Below are positions 13,829 to 26,700 of a stretch of 64,000 nt of DNA, in pieces. This DNA is from Melanocharis versteri (taxonomy: Eukaryota; Chordata; Aves; Passeriformes; Melanocharitidae), in assembly GCA_013397845.1 (NCBI GenBank), contig VZTG01007794.1, positions 1,509,662-1,573,661 of the forward strand, in the 5' to 3' direction. Under the pieces are notes generated by a model, which was not told the DNA's origin, searched no databases, and saw only the letters and a list, made by a program, of their open reading frames with translations. Position 1 is the first letter of the stretch. Every line of letters begins with the position of its first letter. The translations under genes and the position numbers were made by a program.

Positions 13829-14055
13829 GTGAGGCTAAAATGCTCAAGGAAGTATGAAAGAAGGAGGAGCATCAGTGCAGTGGCAAAGGGATGGCAGAAT
13901 CATAATCAAGGGAATTTTGACAAAAAATCCTTAGTCTTGGATAAACTCGGAAAGCATTAGTAGGTGACAGAGGAAGGGACCAGGACAAGGCAGACCTGGA
14001 TTCACTGAATCATGGGACACTGGTGGTTTTTTCAGCCTTTTATCTGAGCTGAAAC
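13829..14055 (+). repeat. Diverged direct repeat, copy B
   Basis: This is the partner of copy A, in the same orientation about 1.25 kb downstream. It keeps the exact 17-mer GGCAGACCTGGATTCAC (from about 13990) plus the upstream landmarks GTGCAGTGGCA and GGATAAACTC. Beyond the 17-mer the copies share only scattered matches (CTGAGCTGA-like strings), so the right edge is uncertain. The left edge is near GTGAGGCTA (about 13829). Same alternatives as copy A. Confidence 0.7.
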
Positions 14056-15299
14056 AGATAATTGTAATGCTTCAGGGGTTTGGTTGTTTTTTTTCCGAAT
14101 CATTTCTCGCTACTTCTCACCCCTATTTTTAGCAAAGCTTTTAACTAAGAAGATAAAGCTAATCAACCCACAGAATAAATATGGAATTCCGCTAAGTAAA
14201 ATCCAAATGGTAATATGAATTTGATTAATCTTGTTTTTTCTTTTTATATACTCGGTAACTAGCTAATACAATATAATATTAAAAAATAAAGGCAGAGCAT
14301 ATAAACAAACAGTGATGAAGAGTGTCATCGTATTCAACAAACTGTGGTCCTTCTGTATGGCTTTAATACTCTTAAAGATTTCTAAACCAGATAACATGTT
14401 GGGAACAGTGTTTCTTTTGAATTCCCCAGTGGTGTTCTGTTCATTTCAGGGCTAACTTAAAGATGCTTTAGTGAGCCTTAGTCCCTGCTGTTAGCTCTGG
14501 TGCTGCTTCATTTGCAATGAACTGTGCAGCTACTAGCTGTCCTCCTTATCACTGCTTAGGCAAACAGCATGGGATTCTGCAAATGAGAAACAAGGGATAT
14601 GGGAAAAGAAAAAACAGCAATAAAAAAAAACATGTCAAGACACATGCAACTTCAGTGTTCAGGTCTTCATGGAGACAAAAAACATTCCTTCGAATGAATG
14701 TGTGTGTATGTATGCCATGGAGCAAGAGTTTTAGTTCAGTAGTTAAGCTTGAACTGTGCTTTGTTTGGAGATCAAGGTTTTCATCTCTTAGTTATATGTG
14801 AAGAAAATAATATGTGCTACTGCATAAACTGCTACAAACTTTATTTTCTCTTTGAATAAATGAATGATTTTACAAGGGAGGCTGTTCATTAGATTTACAT
14901 TTCTTTTTAAAGTAAATTCTTGAAGGAACTTAACATATTTTGACAGGGTTTTTATTATTCCAATTGATTTACATAGAAACATTTTGGCACCTTGAATCTT
15001 CTAAATAATTTAAATTCAGTGCAGCGTCACTGGCTGCATTGATAAATCCTGGGGTTTTTCCCCCTAATTGTTGGTCTATTTTTACTATTATTCCTGACTA
15101 AAGATACGTTATGCAATAAAACAGATAACAATCTTTTTTCACAGTTTTATTTTTCTTTGGAGATCTAGTCCTGTGTTTTATTCTTTAGCCAGTGTAGTAC
15201 TTCTCACCTCAGTTAAATACTGCTTGAAATAGATTACATACATATCAACTAAACTGAAGTGCTGAGATACACAAAAAATTCACAACCTGTGAGTCTCCC

Positions 15300-15600
15300 T
15301 TTGGGCCAGGAGGCTGTTATGAGATATGGTGCAAGAAATAATATTTGCAGTGTGCACCGGTAGGCTGGCCAAATTACCATGTATTTTGCATTTAATTAAC
15401 TTGCTAAAAATCTATATTTATATTTATTTCTAATAGTTCATGTAGAAGGATCTGGAAATGCTTATGTTGAGACGACATTTACTGTAGTAAATATAGTAGC
15501 CATTTTGGAGCACCATTAAGTATTTGCAAGAAAGCAAAGGAGTAGCTGCTGCAACAGAAATGACTGTGAGGTGGGATTAAGCAGGCAGACAGTAAATGGT
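15300..15600. promoter_or_regulatory. Possible conserved noncoding element (weak)
   Basis: The composition is less simple than that of its neighbours. The stretch holds TTTGCATTTAATTAAC at about 15387-15402, which joins a POU-type half-site (TTTGCAT) to TAATTA, plus TTTACTGTAGTAAA, an inverted repeat at about 15478-15491. No gene lies nearby. The call rests only on motif density and balanced composition; conservation cannot be seen from one sequence. Confidence 0.2.
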
Positions 15601-16618
15601 CCAGCCAAGGCATTTTTTAAGTACTTGAGAGAAAAGGCCACACATGATTGAAGCTTAACATGGACTAGACTGACAGGACATTGGGGATATAGTTACAGAG
15701 TCACCAGACAGAATTAGACTGTATTGAAAATGTGAGGCCATCTCAGGTCATCCTGGTCTTGACCATGCAGAGTATAGGCACAAAATGGTGATGTAGAAGC
15801 CTAAACTAAAAATTGCATGGCAGTCCAATCCCATCATAAGGATGCAGTCCTGAACAACTGTTGCCTATTGGTGGGAATCAGATATATAGGGGGAATACCC
15901 AGCTAGGAATTTCTTAGTATGATGAATATCATTAAACACACTCTTCAGGAGTTCTTAATAATTTTCATATTTTTGTAGTACCAGTTTATGGTACCAGATG
16001 CTCCCTCACATAATGTACCACTGACCTGTTGAAAAGCTTTGTAGAAGTTCATGGGTTAAATGCTAAACTTCGGAACTTTGATATAGGCTGATTACCATTT
16101 CTCTTCTCATGCAGAAATTTTCTTACTGTTCAGAAAGCTTTTATTGACCTTATTTGTTGGTTAGTAAAGATAAAAACCTGTTAATTTAGAGCAGGTTTTT
16201 TGGTTGTGAAAGGTACCAATGGTTTATAGACATTGTTTAAGAAGGCAGGTTGTAATAATAAGTACAATGGTAATAAGTCTGTTGTAAGTACTTTGACAAA
16301 GATATACAAATGCATTTTAATGCATTAGTTGATATGGTTTAGAACTATTTACATTCTGTATCCAGTGCAGACCAAATAAAACACAAAGGGCACAATTCAG
16401 TGTGCTTTGCTCTGTGTGATGGTTCTTAATGAAATACCTCCCCACGATCTAGTAATCTAGTAAAAGGAACAGGAATTAAACAGGCATTACAAATACATTG
16501 GTTTTTTTCTGAAAATGTTCTTTATAAAACAATTTGTGCCTGACTGCAGTCTGCTAAAACATTGGAGATAGAGTCACATACTCTTTCTTTGTATTTTCTT
16601 TAAATGTCAGAAAGGGGA

Positions 16619-16703
16619 AGATAGAGAGAGTAAGAGACGAGCTCTGTCTTTTCTGTAGTGTGCCTTTAAGCAGATGAAAAGAGCATTTAAAGCCTCTCTA
16701 TCT
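16619..16703. other. Imperfect ~85-nt hairpin
   Basis: The outer stem is a perfect 10-bp match, AGATAGAGAG (16619-16628) with CTCTCTATCT (16694-16703). Inside it, GCTCT-GT-CTTTTC (from 16641) can pair with GAAAAGAGC (16676-16684) with a two-base bulge, leaving an apical loop of about 22 bases and an asymmetric internal loop. The overall length is in the pre-miRNA range, but the large internal loop is unlike a typical precursor and I recognise no known miRNA seed. Confidence 0.3.
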
Positions 16704-16716
16704 TTTTTGACTCAAC

Positions 16717-16741
16717 AGGCTGAGTTTTCTCAGCCTTTTTT
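16717..16741 (+). repeat. 8-bp hairpin with TTTT loop followed by T-run
   Basis: AGGCTGAG (16717-16724), a TTTT loop, and CTCAGCCT (16729-16736) form a perfect stem, followed by T residues to 16741. It looks like a bacterial intrinsic terminator, but nothing else in the window is bacterial, so it is recorded only as an inverted repeat. It begins 14 bases after the larger hairpin at 16619-16703. Confidence 0.75.
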
Positions 16742-17380
16742 CACAAGAACCATTATATAGAATGCTACTTTTTGTGAGAGAACCAGGGAATTTTTTTTTA
16801 CCTTACCAAATATCACTTGCAAGTGTTTTCTGCCTTTTTCAGAAGATCTTGGGTAAACCAGATGCAATGCCAATCAAATATCAGAGCGAGGTTTCATGAT
16901 AACAGTCTCATGCATTCATAGCTTATGCACAAGCATACTTTCAATTTCTGTGGAAATTTAATTCTTGGTACCTTGTGAAGTTATCTTCATAAAATCCATT
17001 ATGACAAACTTCACCTACATCCAAACTGGATCTCATTCTAAACCACGTCACGTTTGAGACAGCTAACAGAATAGATCTTTAGTCAAGGATTTATTTTTGT
17101 TGTATTTAGTTACTGTGAACATGACTATGAAAAAGAGACTTTAAGTGATGCAAGTCATGAAGCAGAAGCTCTATTCCCTATACTTTAGACAATAAGAAAG
17201 GAAATGGTGGCTCTATTTTTCTTTAAGTGGTAGATTTCCAGTGGAATTCAGGTTAGAAGAACTGGTCATGAGGCACTGACTTATCATTACTACAAATATC
17301 TGTAGGCTCTTGTCATCTCACAAGCATACAAAAAGAATTATTCTGTATTCTAAAATCCTTTTATTTTGAAATCCAAAATA

Positions 17381-17720
17381 AATCATAGAATCATAGAATG
17401 GTTTGGATTGGAGGACCTTTAAAAGTTGTGTAGTCTGACTCCCCTGCAATGAGCAGGACATCTTCAATGGGAGCAGACTGACCATACAACATGACCTTGA
17501 ATGTGTCCGGGGATGGGACATCTATTACCTCTCTGGGCAATCTGTTAGTGTTATCTCATTGTAAAAAACTTCTTCCTTTTATCTTATCTAAATTAACCCT
17601 CTTTTAGTTTTAGTTTTTCCCCCGGTCCTATATCTACAGGCCCTACTAAAATGTCTGTCCCCATCTTTCTTATAAGCCCACTTTAATTATTGAAAGGCTG
17701 CAATACAGCTTCCCTGAAGA
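17381..17720 (-). mobile_element. CR1 non-LTR retrotransposon, 5'-truncated 3' end
   Basis: On the minus strand this is the 3' terminal part of a chicken-repeat-1 (CR1) LINE. The plus strand opens with AATCATAGAATCATAGAATG, the reverse complement of the imperfect ATTCTATG octamer tail that ends CR1 elements. It continues with the antisense of the conserved CR1 3' region: GGTTTGGATTGGA, CCTGCAATGAGCAGGACATC, TCTCTGGGCAA, ATTGTAAAAAACTTCTTCC, AGTCTGTCCCCATC-like (here ATGTCTGTCCCCATC) and CTTTCTTATAAGCCC. Similarity fades near 17720, so only about 340 bp remain. That is typical for CR1, whose copies are usually severely 5'-truncated. Many substitutions and indels mark it as old and immobile. 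No reverse transcriptase or endonuclease sequence is present. Confidence 0.93.
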
Positions 17721-20700
17721 TTTATATATATCAACACACAGAGCAGTGATCAATGGCAAGTATTAGTCTCTAGCCTCACCATCTTCACTAAGAAGAATAC
17801 AAGCATAATCTCTGAACCCTTGAGAATCCATGGAATGTAGTATTATGAGCTGCTGCGTCTTCAGAAATAGGAAGTGGTTTGGAAATCTTATTTACATAAC
17901 GATATGTTGCCATTGCCTTATTGGCATCTATGCAGGGTTTATTTTGTGATAGAATGTCTTACCCTGTGATTTCAGGAGTAAGCAAATGACAGATGCACTA
18001 ACACGTCAGTTGGATGTGTCACGATTTAGTGTCCATCTATCCATTGTTGGTCTAGTGAATTATGATTTTTCTCCATAAATAATGACTTTTGAAAAATAAA
18101 AGACTTTAATTCCTCCTGCCCGTTACCTTGCAGGCAAGTATAGAAATTTTTTGAATACATCCTTGACAGAAGGTCATTTCAAGAACAGTACTTTTGTTGA
18201 GGTAGCAGTTCTTCAAGGCATGAAGAAATTTTCCCTTCAGAGATTTGAGGCCTCACAATAACCTCAGAGTGATTCAGAAACTTTAGCAGAGTTTTCTAAT
18301 TTTTTTGTCTTAGAGGAGAATAACAGTAAAGAGATTGTTCTAGAATCAGATAGTGTTTTAATATGTCTAATTCACTTCATAAATGTTGGTTATTTATTTT
18401 TTGTTGCAAAAGTTACAGATACTTAATCCAGTACTTTTTTACTTGACATCTTTCCATGGATTTTGAGATGGCCGTTACTAAAAATGAAAGGCACAAGGGA
18501 CAAATAAAATTCTAGATAGGCACAGTTTTCACTGATCTATTTATTTAGATTGTTTTATGTCTGGAAGGGTTTGATACATTAACGCTCTTTTCTTAAATCA
18601 CGAAACAGATATGAACCTTTGGAATAAATTCAATTACGACAGCCGTATTTTCTCTGAAGAGCCAGATAAGCTTTTCTAATGGGATAGTGGCATTATAATG
18701 AGAAGCACCAGCGTTTGCTATAGAGCACATTAATACCCACATCCTTGCCAGAAATTTGGTAAGTCAAATTGTTGCAACTTCTTTGTTAGCTAGAGATCTG
18801 CTCACATGAAAGAAAATACATTCTAGAGAGAAATACAAAAAATTCAGGAAGAAAATGTTAGCACAACTTGTTATATCTTGATGCCTTACTGAAGGCAGCA
18901 AAATCCTTGGGATGTTGGGAGCTGAAATATAGGATCCAAATGTCAGAGGTGTGGTCTTATATGTAGGTAAACATGAAGGCAGGTGTTTGATTCTTATCTT
19001 AATACTATAAATTTGAAAATTTCTTCCAACACTTGCAGTCAACTATTCAACCAGCTCTGTATGTGACACTGGATATTTTACAGCACTGCCAATTAAATCA
19101 TGAAGGTCGGCCAAAATACAGCCTTGAGAAGTATCTTCACAATTAATCATGGCAATTTACTTAATTCAGTTCTGCCTTATGCATTTAAGCACTTTGGGAA
19201 ATTAATAGCTTTGCTGATTAGTGTAATAGAAACTGAAAAAATAGGTGTCTATTTTATCTTTGATATGTCTCTGCTAACACTCAATATAGTGCTTAACGCC
19301 TCTAGATGTTTAAATGTCACAGCAATAAATAGTCTTTTCTCACATGCACCCTATTTTGCTTATGCTGTCTACAAATGGTTATTGAGAATAAATTATGAAA
19401 GTGGGATGAATTTCTATCAGATCATGTAATTGTATTAGGAAACTATATTTCGTTTAGTACATACTCATATGGAGTTTTGTCAGAGACAATTCTGTGCCGA
19501 TGTATTCTTCTAAAAGACAAGATGTTTGCAGGCTTCAAAAAATGCATGTTAACACTGTAAGAAGCCTGGTTTCTCAATTAGATGACCTCAGGTGCTTGCT
19601 TTTTCAGTGCTGCAGAGCAGAGTTATATCAAGAATGAATTAGATAAACAAAAGGTGTGACTGTTACTTCTCAACCCTCAGCAAAAAGCTGACACACACTT
19701 GTATTTAATTACCAGTCAGGTTGCACTTTTCAGGACTGCCATCCCTGTTGGTACATTACTCATTTTGTAGTTCCACCTGTGCTCAATTAGTTTTGACTGT
19801 CCTTGAAGATTCCTGATACCAAAGCCTCTAGACTTGCAGGGATAAATCAGCTCCTAAAAACATTACCTGTCTGTACTGAGTAATGCTTGGTTAATAGTGA
19901 AAAAGCAGCTGGGGAACTGGAGAATCACAGTCTTGACTATCAGAAAGGCAGTGTTTGCCAATAAATATTAGCACTCAAGTTTAAAGTATTGTCTACCTTG
20001 TGTTCTTCAAAACAATAATTGATGAAGGTTGGTAATTTGTGTTTAGAAGAGTTTTGACTAGATGTGCTTCCAAGTTGAATTTCTCTGTCCATGGGATTTT
20101 CCTGTCTAAAGGTATATAAAATTTCCCTATATTTTTTTTTTTTGGTATATTTTACCCCAAAAAAATGTTTTTTTAAAAAGTAAGTTTAGGGAACTGTGAC
20201 CCTGTTCCATAAAGGAGGGGAGTCCATGGGATAAGTTATCATCCACATTAAGACAAATTGAATGCTGAATACTATTGAAAGAAATTGGTTGGTTTTTACA
20301 CTCACTCAAGCTTTTAGATTTTCTGAGATTTCAGAAACAGTGGCTTAGTAGCTCCTTATTGTTAAAAGATTGCATCCTAATAGTAGCTTGAATCTCTCAA
20401 TTATTTACTTGCAAGTATTGGCTGTTGTTCTGCCTTTGTCTCTCTTCTGAATATTCTAGTTTTTGAAGTTTTATTCCCTGTGTAGATTCTCTTCTACAGT
20501 TATGTCAGTTCTTACTAAAAATTTTATACAAGTTGAATGGACAACTTTGCAGTTGTAAGTCTGAACCAGATTTCTAGGCAGTTTTTCATAAGTGCAAAAC
20601 CACAAAACTACAGAAAACCATCCCTGTGAGTAGTATGAATGTGTAGGTATAATGAGAAACTAACCTTTTGATATTTTCCACTGTTAGCTTCCTTTGGAAT

Positions 20701-23700
20701 CTTATCTTCTGTTTGAGGGTCTTGGATATTACTGTACCCCAGTGTGCTTTGGAACACCCACATCTGAATACAAAGTGGGCAGTACCCACAAGCTTCTTCT
20801 CTACTCCTGATATCCACAGGAAGGAAAGGTGGGCATGCAGGTCTCAGGGGGGGTGTCAGCAAACTCCAAACAAGTTGGAAAGATAGGGATCATCACACCA
20901 CACATCATGTTTGCTTCCCGAGGGAGAGCAAACACATCCAGCTTGTTCTCTTGTTTTCTTGACAGATGGTACAAATACTGTCAACTGACAACTGCTGGCC
21001 AGTGCTGTATTTCAAAATTGGGGGTGCCCTTTTCTGTACCACACAGCCTTGGCTCCACTTCCCAGTCAAGCAGGATCCAGCTACTAATCTGAACGTAATA
21101 AGACTTGGGAAATGTAGCAGATACTGTGACGAAGTGGAGCTAAATGTGGACAGCCTTGGTTCAAAACCTAAGCAGCCATATGTTCCCTTATGACTGCAGG
21201 ATCAAAGTAATAATTTCGAAAAGTTTGCAAAATTAGCATAGAAACTTATGAGGATCAGCTGTTTTGGACAATGTAGTGTGTTTACATAAAAGCGAAGGCC
21301 CTGATTTGCCCAGTTTAAGTTGTGATATCACCATGATAATTAGTGTCTTCCAAGGATATTAGAGGGTGAATAGGATCAAGTATCTCTTTTAAAATTAATA
21401 TTTATGCGACTGAAGTGTTCCGCTTATAATCTCTACTCCTTTTTACATAGCTCTACAATCTATTTTATCACCAATTAAATTATCTTATATTATTCTCATG
21501 TTTTAGCCGCTCTGAAATAAAGCAGCATGCCAAAACCTATGATTTTAATCATTTTATATGCTTATCTTCCTTCTTAAAATGTATGCACTTGCAATTTAAT
21601 ATCAGTAGATCATACTATGTCATCTTACTTTCAGTAGAACTTCCATTTGAAATCACCAGGAAGAGTACTTAAATATTGGTGACATAATATCACTCAGTGA
21701 AACTAGCAAAAACCTAGACTTGCCCATCATATGTGAGCAAGATTAGTTACGCAGTTGTCGAATGTACTGTGGCATGAATATTAACAATAAACCAGATAAT
21801 TTGAATTTCATATGTGTATTCTGAAAAACAACTGTGAAATTGCTATCCATGTCATATTTGTAAAACTTATAAAGTGCACTAATCTGACAAAAGCCAGGAA
21901 TTGAATCTGGGGTTTTGCACAGTTATCAGTGTGTTCATGCTTTTGCTCTTTTGTTCTTCAAATAAGAAAGGACTCTCTTGAAAATATGAATAAGCAATAT
22001 GTAGTTGTACATATGTGCACATGTCTATTCATTGGATAACAAATAAGATTGGAAGAATATCAATATATTATCTCACCAATCCTCACCAGCCTGCCATAAT
22101 TCCTGAATTACTATACAACCGTTTTCAAAATTATAGTGTTTCCTCAACCAGGCAATTTTTTAGACCTTGGTTCTCCTATTAGAAGGTCTTTTCTCACATC
22201 TATTACAAATATTGCTTGCTGTAATTCAAACATTACTGCAAATCATATTCAGAGTACACTTGCAGAATTTTTGTGTTCTTATTTTCTAAAATGCTAGGTA
22301 TTTGATAAATTTATTTATATTTGCTCTTTTTTCTCTCCATGGAGCAAACAGATTCCATTTTCTTTCCACTACAGTTTGTAGATCATTTGGGGATGATGTT
22401 TTCTTCTCTGCAGTCTTTTCAGTTGTTCCACATCTGCTACGCATTACAATGCTTAGCAGTCAGCCTCACAACCCGGGTGGGACTCTACCACCATTGAGCA
22501 GAGTGAAGCAATTTCATTATGAGTGTTATCTGGTAATAATCGTACACAATAATTTCTTTTTCATGGCATCACATTGCTGTTGACACAAGTTCAGTTTCTG
22601 AACTACCTTATCTTCCACGTCCTCTTTCAAGGGAATGCTGTTTATGTGGTTTTCCTTTTTCAAAACTTTTGGAATAACATTCAGCTAAGTAGTGAAGGAA
22701 GAAATTAGTGGATTGTGTTACCTCAGTTGCACTGTGTATTTTCATTTCTGCATTGATAAAATATTGAAGAAATACTTTACTGAAGGTTAGGCTGTCTGCA
22801 TCTTTGGATGTCTTTTGAGTATTGGCTTCTGACCTTTACTTCCCGTCCTTCTTTCTCCCCTCTTCTCAATGCTTGGGTTTCTCTTTAAAGACCTTTCTAG
22901 CAGTGTAGTTTTGACTTTAATAAAACTTTTCATTGTTGGAAATCTACCTTAAGGCTTCAGACAGAACTTTCATAAAGAAGATTTTGGATTGACAGAAAAA
23001 AAAGAAGACTTTAAACTTGTAGAAAAGTTACTGTTTGTTTTAGTTGTTTTCCCTGGGGAGGTTTCTAAACTATCGGCTGATATGGAAACTGAGGTGTCCT
23101 TAAAGGAGAGCAAAGTACTGTCCTTCTCAGGAAAGTGTTTGGATCAGAATATTCCTTGCTGATTTACTCAAGGCAAACTCATCCAAACTGTAAATAATAA
23201 TCAATTACTCCATGTATACAGATCTAAATTAGCATTATACTTACTACCACTGCAAGTGCCAATGGTTCCTAATCTACGAAAGTTTTGGAACAATGAGTAT
23301 ATATGATGTATGTTGGGAAGCGATAATTTAGCTGCAAAACATTACAGGCTATCTATTGATTTAATTAACTGAAAAAAAACCCCCAACAACACATCTTTGA
23401 AATAAATCCAGACATGTCGTGCTAGAATGTAGTCAGCTGAGACAATTACTTCTGTGGTTCCCAATTTGGTAACAAGAAAACACATTTCATTTAGAATTTA
23501 AGATAAAAATTAAATCACTTACTATTGGGGAAAATAACATAGATATTATATGCACAAACTATTCAAAACTAAATACAAAATCAGGCTTTCATTAGTCAGG
23601 AATACGAGAATACAGATTGCCTGGCCTTGTGAGCAGAGAACTTGATTTCCAAGCTTCATTCCAGCAAATAATATCATGGCACTTTCATCTGTCTGACCTT

Positions 23701-26700
23701 GACACTTGTCTGACTTTGCTAATAGTGACACAATGGCTATATCTTAATATTCAGACTTAACAGAGAGTAGCAGGTCTTTCTACTTTCTGACTTGCTGATT
23801 TTCTTCCTTATCATGGAATTTCATAAGTCCACTTATGATCTCCTGAAATGGAGGCAGTAAGAATACCGATAATTTTGCATATCGCTCTCTCCTGCAGTGA
23901 CACCTGTTTACTTTTCCATCCCTGCTGGCACTGTTCTTTCCACTTTTAGATGTTATTAAGTCAGCACTCTGCACCAAACCATTTTGTGAGACTGAACTGG
24001 CTCCTCTGCTACACCTGGCAGGTCTTCCCTGGTGTAAAGTTTAGACCAAAACAGTATTTTTCAACTGAGTAGACAGTGAGTTGAGAAGTCTTTATCTCCC
24101 CCTATTTAGTATGCTGCATATCTATTCCCAGCAAAGTGATGAGCTCTGTGTAATTGAAGTGTGTTAGCTGAAGAAGATGTTGTAGGCTTGCTGAGAAGAC
24201 TTTAGGGAACTCAGAACTGGAATAAATTCACTAGGAATGGATAAACAAGTACAGAAGGGAAAAGAACTGTCAGAGCTTTGAAAAACAAAAGTAAATCTTG
24301 AAGATTAATTTTTAAGATGATTAATTATTTTTTTTTAACTTATGCTCTTCTGAAGTGCAAAGTATATTTGGAAATAAGTTTTCAATTAATCTTTTTCCTT
24401 GATTGCTCCCTCCTTGAGAATGTGTTTATTTGTGCTCGTGGGTCCTACATGCAGTTGTTCAGAGTAGTGCCTACATTGTGTGGCTGAGCAAACATACACG
24501 GGCAATCTTAAAGATGCCTTTTGATTTCCTTGGTTGTCTAAAGAAAAATAGCCAGAAATTCCTATCGTACTATCATTGCATTCCATAGTGCTGCTGTGTC
24601 CAAAGCACTGTCACCTGCACAGCAGGTATAAACCACTTTCTAGCAGCATCAAAAACAAGTGGAAGAATTACTAGATACAGAAATGTAATTTTCTTATCAC
24701 TAAAACTGATGACAGCACAGATATATCCACATATGGAGCAAGAAATTGTTACTTTCAAATGGAACCATGCCACTCTGGACAGAACTTCTGTCTCCAAGAG
24801 TATCCATTTCATCTGTACTCATTGACCGGCAGATTTATTTTATATTATTCTATCTGTCTGATACAGTTTCAGCTTGAAAATGTACAGTCAAAATCGCTCT
24901 GCTGGCATTCATTCTAGGAGCATTTTTCTCTGTTGTTAATGAGTCAGGAATGCACTTTCTAATTTGAATGCTACCATGAAAAAAAAAAACCCAAACTTTC
25001 AAGTCCCATAGAGTTATGAAATTTCAGGTGAGATTCTGAATAGCAATTCTATATATCTGTATGCTTACATTATTAACTACTATTTACTGATCTGTTTCAT
25101 GTTTTTACAATTTTTATGGGCTCCCCTTACAGTCTTTGAAATGAACTCCGAGCTACCCTGACTGATGTAGACATTGCAGAGTTATTTCATAAGATTCCAA
25201 GCATCTTCACTGGGACAAAGAGAGCTTTTGAGCCATATGGCTGATTTGTCCACATGCCTCCATTTCACAAAAACTTGAAATCAGTGAGCATCTGTGGTGG
25301 AACTCAGATGTATGACAAATGTATCACTTTTGAATTACTAAATTCAAATTATTTCAATACTATTAATATGGAATTGCTGATATAAAAGATAAGTCATTTT
25401 TAGAGGAAATATGTTTAGAATTATGTTAGTACATCAGTGAAAATATGTGGTTCTCTTAAAGATATTTTCTTCCAGTCAGAGAGGTATTGCAAATGTTCTG
25501 AAGTGAAATTTTGATTAATCTGAGTTCTCTTAGCTTTTTCCAGGTCATCTTTTCTGTTCCCTAAGACTCTACCTTTTTTTAATCTCTCATATTTTTCTAG
25601 TGGTTTTAACTCTATGGTGAACACTTTCAGCAGTGACCCTTTCCCAGAGACACATTATTGAAGTCCTGTCTTCCTTGAAGAACTTGGGAAATTTTATCAC
25701 AGATTTTGCTGGAGATTGGCTGTTATCTCTTTAATATTTATTGAAAGGATAAAAAGGACATGAAATTCAATATTACTAAATGCTACATAAATGTTAGATT
25801 TTAAAGTGTAAGGATTATACACTGCTGCATTATTAATCAATTTTTAGAAGAATATGGGTATCTCATGGCTATTGTTTGACTATTTTACTATCATTATTTC
25901 CTGCGTTAGCTAATTTAACTGCCTAACAATGTCTGCTTTGAATTATGCCAGGGAAATTTCTGAAGATTTTTTAAGTGAAATATATTCTGAAATTTTCATA
26001 TATGTGAGCAATATTGTTTATGCTAAGCTGCTGTTGTAAATGGGTGGACTAAGATGATTTTGAAAGTATGCTTTCTTTCAAACCTGCAGTTACCAACATC
26101 TTGTCACCATACCATCTGTCTAAATATTTTCAGAAACATGATTACAAATAGTTGCTATGTTGCCTTTTTTGCTTTGCAAATGGCTGCAGGAAACAATGGC
26201 TGAAGTGTACTGTGAGTTTTGCCATTTTTTACAATGAGGCAAGAATAGTAAGCTTCTCACAGGAAAAATCTCACTGAAAGGCTTCTTCCCCAATCCTTCT
26301 CCACAGTACCTGGTGTTTCTTTTGTAAATATCAACTTGAATGATGTATATCCTGCCATTGGGAGATCACACTGGAGTGTAAATAACAATGATGATATACT
26401 CAATATAATAAATGAGCTGCTCGAAACAACTGCTAGGTTTTACATCATAATGTTGAACTTGGTTCAATTCCTTGTCCTCAGAAAGCCAGAAGTAACTGAA
26501 ATGCTGTTTAGTTTTTAAATTAAGTGCATTGGTGACAAATTCATTAATATTTAAGTGTTTCAGCTTTTACCTACCAAATGGCTACTCTACAAATTCTAAT
26601 GCACAGAATTTAAAATTTCCAGGCTTATATAGATTTAGGGTAGGAGTTTTGTCCTTAAAGCTGATTAAGTTAGATGGGACAATACAACTTTTGAAGATAC

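Larger units (their letters stand above)
14056..17380. other. Noncoding stretch between repeats
   Basis: No gene is supported here. The open frames at 14517-14801 (plus) and 14788-14982 (minus) have no recognisable domain and overlap A/T runs. Separately listed content includes a stretch rich in homeodomain and POU-like motifs (15300-15600), a foldable hairpin (16619-16703) and a second short hairpin followed by T-residues (16717-16741). Confidence 0.65.

Noticed and set aside
16717..16741. Bacterial-style intrinsic terminator
   Set aside because: The stem plus T-run has the right shape, but the window is vertebrate by its CR1 elements, so a bacterial termination role makes no sense.
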